Shown here in pieces: positions 1-7,473 of a stretch of 39,017 nucleotides of DNA; positions within the stretch are counted from its first letter, which is position 1; each line of letters starts with the position of its first letter. Origin of the DNA: Lentisphaerota bacterium (GTDB lineage Bacteria > Verrucomicrobiota > Kiritimatiellia > PWTM01); assembly GCA_016873715.1 (NCBI GenBank), contig VGWF01000028.1:1-39017 (forward strand). Direction: 5' to 3'. The position numbers and the translations under genes were made by a program. The notes under the pieces were generated by a model. That model saw nothing but the letters and a program-made list of their open reading frames with translations. It searched no databases and was not told where the DNA came from.

Positions 1-1
1 C

Positions 2-895
2 CCCCACCACGGCCTGATCGGCTCCGGGCCGCACCTCGCGCAGGTGCCGTCGCCGCGGAAGACCCACGAGTGCCTGCGCATGGCGATGGACAAGGGCGCC
101 GGGACCTACGCGATCTGCAACGTCGGCAACATCCGCGAGTTCGTGCTCGGGATCGACGCGACCGCGAAGATGACGTGGCGCATGGACGGGTTCGATCCCG
201 ATGCCTGGCTCGACGGATGGGTGCGGACGCGATTCCCGTCGCGCGCGGCGGAGGTTGCCGCCGCCTACCGAGCCTACTTCGACGCGTGGGCGATCCATCC
301 CGAGCAGAACGTGCCGTTCCTGATGGACGGCCAGATGTTCGGCGCCGGCAACTCCGCGCTCGGGAAGATCGCGAAGCGGCTCAAGGAGAAGACGCCGGAG
401 CCGTCCGTGGCGAAGAGCGCGCCGGCCCCGAAGGCCGGCGGCGACGCGTTCTGGGCGGGCCTGAGCGACATGCATCCGCGCGCTCTCGGGCGCGCAGCGA
501 CGCTCCATCATCTCGCGGCGCAGCGGGACGGGCTGTCCAAGGCGATCAAGACGGCCGAGGCGGCGGCGGCAGCACTGCCGGCCGGCAAGGCCGCCTTCCT
601 TCGCGACAACCTGGTCCACCAGGCCATGATCATGGTGCGGACCGGCCTGTGGCTGGAGCACGTCGAGGCCGCCGGCGACAACCTTGACCGTGGCGACCGG
701 GCCGCCTGTGCCGAGGCGCTGGCATCGGCCGAGGCCTCGTTTGCTGCGATCCCGCGGCTTTCCGAGTCCTACTGCCGCGGCCCATGGGAGAACTGGTACC
801 GCGGCTGCAAGAAGCTCAACATCGAGGCGACCCTGAAGCGCACGCGCGACGTCCTCGCGCAGGCGCGCAGCACGGAGCCGCGACCGCGTCCGTAG
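2..895 (+). CDS. GH115-like glycosidase (alpha-glucuronidase family), C-terminal part
   Basis: The frame is open from base 2, so this is the 3' part of a longer gene that starts outside the window; the GTG at 44 is internal. The visible 297 residues resemble the end of the catalytic region of GH115 enzymes, which remove 4-O-methyl-glucuronate from xylan side chains. Residues PHHGLIGSGPHL at the window edge match the HH..GGP-type segment of that family. They are followed by a TYAICNVGNIREFVLGID segment, like the conserved 'wivNVGdlkp.E' strand, then a helical region and a C-terminal helical tail (LEHVEAAGDNLDRG). It lies 79 nt upstream of a Tat-exported GH42-like protein on the same strand, which fits a carbohydrate-degradation cluster. 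Catalytic residues and any signal peptide lie upstream and cannot be judged. The family call is from remembered motifs. Confidence 0.6.
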   Translation, partial: PHHGLIGSGPHLAQVPSPRKTHECLRMAMDKGAGTYAICNVGNIREFVLGIDATAKMTWRMDGFDPDAWLDGWVRTRFPSRAAEVAAAYRAYFDAWAIHPEQNVPFLMDGQMFGAGNSALGKIAKRLKEKTPEPSVAKSAPAPKAGGDAFWAGLSDMHPRALGRAATLHHLAAQRDGLSKAIKTAEAAAAALPAGKAAFLRDNLVHQAMIMVRTGLWLEHVEAAGDNLDRGDRAACAEALASAEASFAAIPRLSESYCRGPWENWYRGCKKLNIEATLKRTRDVLAQARSTEPRPRP

Positions 896-974
896 CGCGT
901 GCAGGCCGAGGTCGCTTGTCATGCGACGGCGCAGATGAACTATCGATGCCCGGAATATGATAAGGAATGCTGCG

Positions 975-3122
975 ATGAGCCTCACCAGACGAGACTTCTT
1001 GCTCTCCGCCGCAGGCGGGGCACTGGCGGCGGGCGTGGGCGGTTGTGCGCACGTCGGGCAGCGTAAAGCCGGGAAACCAGGCTTGGTCGCGAAGGTGGTG
1101 CGGGTGGGCGGGGTGTTGAGGATCGCCATCAACGGCGAGGTCTTCGATCCGCTGGCCTACCGGTCGTACCGGCCGACGCCGGAACTGGTGCGGGGTTTCC
1201 ACGCCACCGGGCTGCGGCTGGCCAACGTCACTCACACCGGCATGCTCTGCACGCTGGACGTGCCGTACTCCCTGTTCGGCGAGGTCTGGACGGGGCCCCG
1301 CCGGTTCAACTGGGATCACTTCGACGCCCAGATGGAGATGTTCGAGGCGAACGCGCCGGGCGCCTACTACAATATCGCGCTCCAGCTCGACACCCGCGAC
1401 TGGGCGCTGAAGTCGCATCCGGACTGGTCGAACTGCTACTGGAACCTCGTCGAGATGGCCGGCCATGAGCCGTGGCGGGCCGAGACCGCGGAGTCGCTGC
1501 AGGAGTTCCTGCGGCAGATCGAGGCGCGCTACGGCGACCGCGTCTTCGCCTACAGCCTGCTCTGCGGCAGCTCGACCGAGTGGTACACCAACTCGCAGGG
1601 CCGCGGCCGGCCCGAGGCGGCGATCCGGGAGCACCCGCTGAAGACGGCGGCGTTCCGCAGGTTCACCGGCGATCCGGCGGCGACGATGCCGACGCTGGAG
1701 GAACTGCATCGGACCTCGCACGGCGCGTTGCGCGACCCGGTGGCCGACGCGGCGGCGCTGCGCTACTGGCGGTTCCACCACGAGATCATCGGCGACGCCA
1801 TCGTCCATTTCGCCGGGAAGGCGCAGGAGGTGCTGCAGCACCGCAAGCTGCTCGGCCTCTTCTACGGCTACCTGACGCAGCTCAGCAGTGCGCGGCTGCT
1901 GCAGGAGGGCCATCTCGGGTACGAACGGGTCTGGCGGTCGCCCGATCTGGACATGATCTACGCGCCGGCGAAGTACGGCGCTCCGCGCAGCCTCGAGGGC
2001 GCCAGCGGCTACCTGCTGACGGTCGATTCGCTCGACCTTCGCGACAAGCTGGTCTTCCAGGAGATCGACCACACGACCCACATCGCGCGGAGCACCGTGG
2101 AGAACGGCCGCGAGATTCCGGGTTCCGGCACGAAGCTCCGGAACGCCTTCGAAACCCGGCAGGTGCTGAGGCGGGAGTTCGCGCTGACGCGGGTCAAGCG
2201 CACCGCGCTGTGGTGGTTCGACTTCCTCGGCGGCAACTACGCGAGCCCGGAGATGATGGCGATGGTCGACGAACTCGCGCGGGTGCAGGACCGGCTGCGC
2301 GACGTGCCGATGCGGTCCGTCGCCCAGATCGCGGTCTTCGGCGACGTGCCGTCGATGTACCACGTGAACGCGGGCTCCAGCCTGGCCGACGACCTGCTGG
2401 TGCAGCCGCCCGACGCGCTCGCCCGCATCGGCGCGCCGTACGACATCTACAACTTCTCGGACATCGACCACCCGCAACTCCCGTTCGCGCAGTACAAGCT
2501 GCTCATCTTCCTCAACGCCCTCCGCATACCCCCCGCCAGGCGCGAGTTCATCCGCGCCGAACTGCAAACGGGCAACCGGACCCTCCTCTGGATCCATGCG
2601 CCGGACTACATCCAGCCGGACGGCTTCTCCGCCGACGCCATTTCCGCGATCACCGGCATCACCGTGACCGCGCGCGCCGGGGATGACAGCGTCGTGCAGG
2701 CCGTCGGGGCCCGCTTCGGTTTCGGACGGAAGGTGGCTCCGCTGTTCGAGGTTCACGACAAGGACGCGGACGTGATCGGCACCTACGTCTCCAACGACGC
2801 CCCCGCGCTCGTCCGCAAGACGTTCGCCGGGCACCACGCGGTGTACAGCGCCGTCGGGAATCTGCCCTCCGCGGTCTACCGCGAGATCGCCCGCACCGCG
2901 GGCGTCCACATCTACTACGAGGGAAGCGATCCGACCTATATCAACAGCCGCCTCCTCGGCATCCATATGCAGAAGGACACCAACCCGCAGATCACCTTCC
3001 CGGTCACCACGCCCTGCCGGCTCGAAGAGCTCTTTGACGGCGGTGAAATCCGCGTCGAGAACGGCGTCTGCCGCCTGCCTCACCAACCCGGAGTCGCAAA
3101 ACTGTACCTGGTGCAATCATGA
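975..3122 (+). CDS. Tat-exported GH42-like (beta-galactosidase-like) glycosidase
   Basis: This is a 715-residue exported protein. An in-frame ATG exists at 957, but the ATG at 975 has AAGGA at 962-966 with an 8-nt spacer and opens directly onto a Tat signal (SLTRRDFLLSAAGG) that ends near a Gly-Gly-Cys possibly usable as a lipobox. The N-terminal half reads as a TIM barrel of the GH42/GH-A type (GLRLANVTHTGM; FNWDHFDAQMEMFE, as in 'f.W..lD..l.....'; YSLLCGSSTEWY with a Glu in the usual acid/base region). The second half (about residues 450-620) looks like the flavodoxin-like beta-galactosidase trimerisation domain: RIGAPYDIYNFSDIDHP, then LLIFLNALRIPPARREFI. The exact substrate cannot be read from the sequence. 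The stop overlaps the next start in ATGA, so translation is probably coupled to the Gfo/Idh oxidoreductase. Confidence 0.65.
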   Translation: MSLTRRDFLLSAAGGALAAGVGGCAHVGQRKAGKPGLVAKVVRVGGVLRIAINGEVFDPLAYRSYRPTPELVRGFHATGLRLANVTHTGMLCTLDVPYSLFGEVWTGPRRFNWDHFDAQMEMFEANAPGAYYNIALQLDTRDWALKSHPDWSNCYWNLVEMAGHEPWRAETAESLQEFLRQIEARYGDRVFAYSLLCGSSTEWYTNSQGRGRPEAAIREHPLKTAAFRRFTGDPAATMPTLEELHRTSHGALRDPVADAAALRYWRFHHEIIGDAIVHFAGKAQEVLQHRKLLGLFYGYLTQLSSARLLQEGHLGYERVWRSPDLDMIYAPAKYGAPRSLEGASGYLLTVDSLDLRDKLVFQEIDHTTHIARSTVENGREIPGSGTKLRNAFETRQVLRREFALTRVKRTALWWFDFLGGNYASPEMMAMVDELARVQDRLRDVPMRSVAQIAVFGDVPSMYHVNAGSSLADDLLVQPPDALARIGAPYDIYNFSDIDHPQLPFAQYKLLIFLNALRIPPARREFIRAELQTGNRTLLWIHAPDYIQPDGFSADAISAITGITVTARAGDDSVVQAVGARFGFGRKVAPLFEVHDKDADVIGTYVSNDAPALVRKTFAGHHAVYSAVGNLPSAVYREIARTAGVHIYYEGSDPTYINSRLLGIHMQKDTNPQITFPVTTPCRLEELFDGGEIRVENGVCRLPHQPGVAKLYLVQS

Positions 3123-4465
3123 GAACTGCACGGCGCGAATTCCTGCGACACGCGGTGCTCGGCGGAGCCGCGGCGTCGTTTCCCAACCTCATCCCCGCCC
3201 GCGTGCTCGGCGCCGATGGCGCAGTCACGCCGAACAACCGCATCAACGTCGCGTTGATCGGCACGGGACGGCAGGTGTTCTATGCCAACCTGCCGTGGTT
3301 TCTCTGGTCCGAGGACGTGCAGGTCGTCGCGGTGTGCGACGTGGACTCGTGGCGCATGGAGCAGGCGAAGAAGCTGGTCGAGGAGAGCTACGCGAAGAAG
3401 GCCGGGCTCGGCCGCTACAAGGGCTGCGCGACGCATCGCGACTTCCGCGAGGTGCTGGCGCGCAAAGACGTGGACGCCGTCATGATCTCCACGCCGGACC
3501 ATTGGCACGCCTGCATGGCCATTGCCGCCGCCAAGGCCGGCAAGGACATCGCGCTGGAGAAACCGATTTCGCTCTCGGTCGAGCAAGGCCGCGCCATCGC
3601 GGACGCGGTCACGAGGCACAAGGTGGTCTGCCGCACCGACACCGAGGTGCGTTCGCAGCAATGGTTCCAGCAGCTTTGCCAGGTCGTCCGCAACCGCCGC
3701 ATCGGCGAGGTCAAGCGCGTGATGGTCGGCGTGCCCAAGGACCCCGCGCCGCTCGCGGAGACTCCCGGGCCGATGCCGGTGCCGCCGGAGTTGGACTACG
3801 ACCTGTGGCAAGGCCCCGCGCCCGCGCGCCCCTACACGCTCACGCGCGTTCACTCTCCGCGCAGCGGCCTCGACTACACCGCCGGCACCGGGCCGGGGTG
3901 GATGCACATCAGCGACTACTCCCTCGGAACTCTGCTGAACTGGGGCACGCACACCGTCGACATCGCGCAGTGGGCGTTGGACACCGAGCGCACCGGCCCC
4001 GTCGAGGTCGAGGGACGTGCCGAGTTCCGGGACAATCTCTGGGATGTGCCGCGCAACTTCGAGATGCGCTATCGCTACGCCAGCGGCATCGAGATGCTCT
4101 ATGTCGCCGACCGTCCCTTCGTCCGCGTCGAGGGCACCGAAGGCTGGATCGAGAACACATGGTTCCAGTCCGGCGGTTTCAAGGCGAGCGCTCCGGAGCT
4201 ACTGAAGTGGAAGCCCGGCCCGAACGACATCCACCTGCCTTGCGTCAGCGAGAAGGAGGACTTCATCAACTGCGTCCGCAGCCGCAAGGATCCGATCATC
4301 ACCGCGGAGATCGGCCATCGCACCGCGACGATCTGCCAGATCGGCTTCATCGCCGCCAGGCTCGGCCAGAAACTGAAGTGGGATCCCGCCGCCGAGAAGT
4401 TCACCGCCAACGACGAAGCCAACCAACTGCTCTCCCGTCCGCTGCGCGCGCCGTGGACGCTTTGA
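3119..4465 (+). CDS. Tat-exported Gfo/Idh/MocA family oxidoreductase
   Basis: This 448-residue protein begins in the ATGA overlap with the preceding glycosidase. A twin-arginine signal (TARREFLRHAVLGG) precedes the mature domain, which begins near residue 40. The Rossmann strand INVALIGTG (42-50) and the family EKP motif (147-149, in IALEKPISLS), with its catalytic/cofactor-proximal lysine, are present. So is STPDHWH, typical of the exported branch of this family. The C-terminal alpha/beta domain includes WMHISDYSLGTLLNWGTHTVDIAQWAL, with histidines at the usual substrate end (the HTVDIAQW segment). Family members oxidise or reduce sugars and polyols with NAD(P); exported members such as glucose-fructose oxidoreductase keep the cofactor bound. 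With a glycosidase upstream and an FAD oxidoreductase downstream, a role in oxidative processing of a released sugar is likely. The substrate is unknown. Confidence 0.85.
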   Translation: MRTARREFLRHAVLGGAAASFPNLIPARVLGADGAVTPNNRINVALIGTGRQVFYANLPWFLWSEDVQVVAVCDVDSWRMEQAKKLVEESYAKKAGLGRYKGCATHRDFREVLARKDVDAVMISTPDHWHACMAIAAAKAGKDIALEKPISLSVEQGRAIADAVTRHKVVCRTDTEVRSQQWFQQLCQVVRNRRIGEVKRVMVGVPKDPAPLAETPGPMPVPPELDYDLWQGPAPARPYTLTRVHSPRSGLDYTAGTGPGWMHISDYSLGTLLNWGTHTVDIAQWALDTERTGPVEVEGRAEFRDNLWDVPRNFEMRYRYASGIEMLYVADRPFVRVEGTEGWIENTWFQSGGFKASAPELLKWKPGPNDIHLPCVSEKEDFINCVRSRKDPIITAEIGHRTATICQIGFIAARLGQKLKWDPAAEKFTANDEANQLLSRPLRAPWTL

Positions 4466-4492
4466 CCAGCCCGCACGAAAGGCTGAGGCATC

Positions 4493-5932
4493 ATGGGAAT
4501 CTCCCGACGCAATTTCATCCTCACGGCCGCCGGCGGTAGCATCGGCGGGCTCACCGCGACCACGCGGGCTGCGAAACCGCCCGACAAGCAGGGCGGTGTC
4601 GTCGTCATTCCGGAACGCCAGGTCCCGGTGCTCGCCGAGGCCGACGTGGTGGTGTGCGGCGGGGGCACCGCGGGGCTGGCGGCGGCGTTTTGCGCGGCGC
4701 GGCATGGCGCGAAGGTGATCCTGCTGGAGCGCTGGCCAAGCCTCGGCGGAATGGCGACCAACGCGCTCGTCAACATCTGGCACACCAGCGATCGGAAGAA
4801 ACAGGTCATCACTGGGTTCGTCCAGGAAGCGGTTGACCGCGGCGGGCGATTTGTGCGGCGCATGGCCCATTACCCCACCAAGCCGGAAACGCACGAGTTC
4901 GACTCGACGGGCATGCGCGTCGTCTTCGACCGGATGCTCAAGGATGCGGGCGTACGGGTGTTCTGCAACCTCGCCGCGGTCGAGTCGATCGTCTCGGAAG
5001 GGCGCATGCGCGCGGTGCTGGTGGACACGAAGACCGGGCGCAAGGCGGTCCGCGGACGGGTCTTCATCGACGCAACGGGTGACGGGGACGTCGCGGCCAA
5101 CGCGGGGCTGCCGTTCGATTTCGGGCGCGCCGGCGACGGGGCCGTGCAGGGCATGACGATGATGTTCCGTCTGCGCGGCCTGGATGCCGCGGCGATCCGG
5201 GCGCATCCCGGGGATGCCGGGCGGGTATTCGACCTCATGCGGAAGCTCCGCGACGAGGGACGATTCCCGCAGTTCCTGGAGATGGCCGCCCGGTCGTACC
5301 TCACGAGCCCGCGCGAGCCGGTCGTTTCGTACAACATGTGTCCCGTCGCCGGGAATCCGCTCGGCGAGGAGGAATTGACGCGGCTTTCCGCGCAGGCCCG
5401 CGAGCAGGTGTATGCCTACGTGGATCTCTGGCGGGAGCAGATGCCCGGATTCAGCGCGGCGGAGGTCGAGCAGATGGGGTTCGCCCTGGGCGTCCGCGAA
5501 TCCCGACGCATCCGCGGCCTCCGGACGCTCGATGCCCGGATGGTCGTCAAGGCGGTCAAGCAGCCCGACGCCATCGGGCACGGCTTCTGGATGATCGATA
5601 TCCACGACCCGAAGGGGACCGGCCACACGACGTGGGTGGACCAGAAGGCGGAGACGATGCCGCCGGCCGGCGACAGCTACCACATTCCGCTCGGCATGTG
5701 CCTGAACGACCGCATCCCCAACGTCGCCGTCGTTGGCCGTTGCGCGTCGTCCACGCATGAGGGGCTCGCGTCGGTGCGTCTCCAATCCCACTGCATGGTG
5801 ATGGGGCAGGGCGTCGGCACCTGCGCCGCGCTCGCGCTCGGCGCCGGCGTGGATATGGCCGCGTTCGACATCCGCAAACTGCAATCGCAACTGCGCAAGG
5901 ACGGCGTCTACCTGGAGAACGTTCCCGCATGA
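4493..5932 (+). CDS. Tat-exported FAD-dependent oxidoreductase (FAD_oxidored family)
   Basis: This is a 479-residue protein with a Tat signal (GISRRNFILTAAGGS). The start ATG follows GAGG (4485-4488) after 4 nt. The FAD-binding Rossmann motif GGGTAG lies at residues 56-61 in ADVVVCGGGTAGLAAA. It is followed by the acidic end of strand 2 (ILLER, E80) and SLGGMATN, the pattern of the FAD-dependent oxidoreductase family common in carbohydrate clusters of this superphylum. The internal segment GRVFIDATGDGDVAANAG is the second conserved FAD-contact block of the family, and the C-terminal block VAVVGRCASSTHEG...VMGQGVGTCAA completes it. It sits 27 nt after the Gfo/Idh gene and is the third Tat substrate in a row. 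The reaction and electron acceptor are unknown. Its stop overlaps the ATG of a 34-codon ORF. Confidence 0.85.
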   Translation: MGISRRNFILTAAGGSIGGLTATTRAAKPPDKQGGVVVIPERQVPVLAEADVVVCGGGTAGLAAAFCAARHGAKVILLERWPSLGGMATNALVNIWHTSDRKKQVITGFVQEAVDRGGRFVRRMAHYPTKPETHEFDSTGMRVVFDRMLKDAGVRVFCNLAAVESIVSEGRMRAVLVDTKTGRKAVRGRVFIDATGDGDVAANAGLPFDFGRAGDGAVQGMTMMFRLRGLDAAAIRAHPGDAGRVFDLMRKLRDEGRFPQFLEMAARSYLTSPREPVVSYNMCPVAGNPLGEEELTRLSAQAREQVYAYVDLWREQMPGFSAAEVEQMGFALGVRESRRIRGLRTLDARMVVKAVKQPDAIGHGFWMIDIHDPKGTGHTTWVDQKAETMPPAGDSYHIPLGMCLNDRIPNVAVVGRCASSTHEGLASVRLQSHCMVMGQGVGTCAALALGAGVDMAAFDIRKLQSQLRKDGVYLENVPA

Positions 5933-6033
5933 ACCCAACCATCAATGCGCCCCCTGCGTTGCCCCACGGGAGCATGAAGGCAGGGCTGCAGCAGGTGCCG
6001 GAGAAGGTCAACGGACGGGAGAACAAGCCATGA
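5929..6033 (+). CDS. Possible 34-codon ORF coupled to both neighbours
   Basis: An ATG at 5929 lies in an ATGA overlap with the FAD oxidoreductase stop. The frame stays open for 34 codons (begins MNPTINAPPA, ends GRENKP) and stops at 6031-6033, again in an ATGA overlap with the start of the LamG-like gene at 6030. I do not recognise the peptide: it is polar and proline-rich, with no signal peptide or membrane segment. It may be a genuine small protein, a relay that carries ribosomes from one gene to the next, or the remnant of a deleted gene. The exact fit at both ends is the only evidence for translation. Confidence 0.3.
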   Translation: MNPTINAPPALPHGSMKAGLQQVPEKVNGRENKP

Positions 6034-7304
6034 CGCCGAGTTTCAGCCGGATTATCGCGACGTTGCTGCCGCTGGTCGGTTCGAGCGTCCACGCGGCCGA
6101 CGCCACCGCAGGTCGCGTCGACACCATCACCCGCATGCCGGGGCTCGTGGCGTTCTGGGATTTCGTGAACCGCGAGCCGGACGGGGCGCGGCGGTTCACG
6201 GCGCATGTGCCGGCGGGGGCGGCGAACGACTACGCACTCGACGCCGCGAACTACGTGAAGGACTACTGGGGCGCGGGGCGGGAGGCGACGTACGCCGACT
6301 TTCCGCTGATGGGCCGCGGGCTGTTCGGACAGGCGATTCGAATCCGGAAGGAGACCGACCCGGACTTCCGTCCGTTCCTGTTCGTGCCGCGTGCGCGGCT
6401 GCACGACACGCCGCTCGACATCAAGGGCGCGGGGAAGTCGGTGACCGTCGTCGTGTGGGCGATCCGCGAGAGCGGCAACCACGCGCTGGCGGGGATCTGG
6501 CACGAGGGGACCGACCTCAAGCAGAAGGAGACGGCCGGCATCGCGCGCGCGGTGCGCGGGCAGCGGCAGTACGCGCTCTTCGCCGGGCTGAACAAGGGGG
6601 GCAGCGCCTGCGGCCACGTGTCCGAGAACGGCGCCAGTTCGTTCCTGAACAAGTACGCGCTGCACAAGTGCAACTCCGCGGGCATCTCGCGCGAGGTCCC
6701 GGCCGACTCGCCGGCGGAGGTGCTCGACGCCGCGTGGCAGTGCTTCGCGATGACCTTCGACGATGCGACGGACGAACTGACCGGATGGCTCGACGGCGTC
6801 GCCGGCGACCGGTGGCTGGAGAATCCGCAGAAGGACGGCCTGATCTCGTTCGCGGCGAACGCGTGGCTGCAGGGCCGCCTGCACCGCGAGCCTGGCCTGC
6901 AGCCGGGCGAGGATCCGGACTTTCCGAAGGACCAGTTCTACAACCCGCCGGAGGCGAAGCCCGTCGCGGTGCAGGTCGTCCGCGAGACGGCGGACGAGCG
7001 CGTCGAGGTGCGCGAGTACGGCTATACGAGAGTCCGTGTGACGACGCGCGCGGGGAAGGAAGTCGGGCGCGAACTCGTCGCGCTACGCCTGAACCCGTGG
7101 TGGTATCCGCACGGCATTTACCGGCCGGCTGACGACGGGACGGGCGGCCCGTTCACGATCGGCCGCGTCATCCACAGCTCCCGCGGCGTCGGCTTCACCG
7201 GCTGGATCGGCGGTGTTGCCGTCTTCGACCGGGCGCTGTCGGCCGGCGAACTGAAGCGGTTGTCGGACCTCGCCCTCGGCCCGGAGGCTATTCCCAAGGA
7301 ATGA
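6030..7304 (+). CDS. Secreted LamG/concanavalin-A-like domain protein
   Basis: This is a 424-residue protein with an N-terminal Sec signal (hydrophobic segment to about residue 20, cleavage after VHA). The mature part looks like a single concanavalin-A-like (LamG) jelly roll: LVAFWDFVNREPDG at the start, SVTVVVWAI in the centre, and FTGWIGGVAVFDRALSAGEL near the C-terminus, the typical last strand and helix of LamG_3-type domains. A long insert with several Cys/Asn-rich stretches lies at 190-230. Such domains bind or cleave glycans, but no catalytic residues can be named. It closes the carbohydrate cluster and is the last + strand gene before a convergent 169-nt gap (7305-7473). That gap has no gene and only a GC hairpin (7458-7473) beside the stop of the opposite gene. 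Confidence 0.6.
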   Translation: MTPSFSRIIATLLPLVGSSVHAADATAGRVDTITRMPGLVAFWDFVNREPDGARRFTAHVPAGAANDYALDAANYVKDYWGAGREATYADFPLMGRGLFGQAIRIRKETDPDFRPFLFVPRARLHDTPLDIKGAGKSVTVVVWAIRESGNHALAGIWHEGTDLKQKETAGIARAVRGQRQYALFAGLNKGGSACGHVSENGASSFLNKYALHKCNSAGISREVPADSPAEVLDAAWQCFAMTFDDATDELTGWLDGVAGDRWLENPQKDGLISFAANAWLQGRLHREPGLQPGEDPDFPKDQFYNPPEAKPVAVQVVRETADERVEVREYGYTRVRVTTRAGKEVGRELVALRLNPWWYPHGIYRPADDGTGGPFTIGRVIHSSRGVGFTGWIGGVAVFDRALSAGELKRLSDLALGPEAIPKE

Positions 7305-7473
7305 GATACGGGCTCCATGCCCATGCCGGAGCGTCCTGCAGGTGTGAATGCGACGTCCCTCTGGAATCGGTTTCCGATCCGCGCGGACTGCCCATGGCAC
7401 GGTCGAGTCGCTCCACCAAGCGTGGAAGATCGCGTTCGCCGGGACCGGCCCCCATCGCCGCCCGTCCGGGCGG

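Noticed and set aside
816-3116. Long open frame on the - strand opposite the GH42-like gene
   Set aside because: Arginine/valine/glutamate-rich translation with no motif; it is a shadow of the + strand gene caused by high GC.
7458-7473. GC hairpin beside the CoA-transferase stop as a terminator
   Set aside because: The stem is good, but the loop is only 2-4 nt and no T-run follows on either strand.
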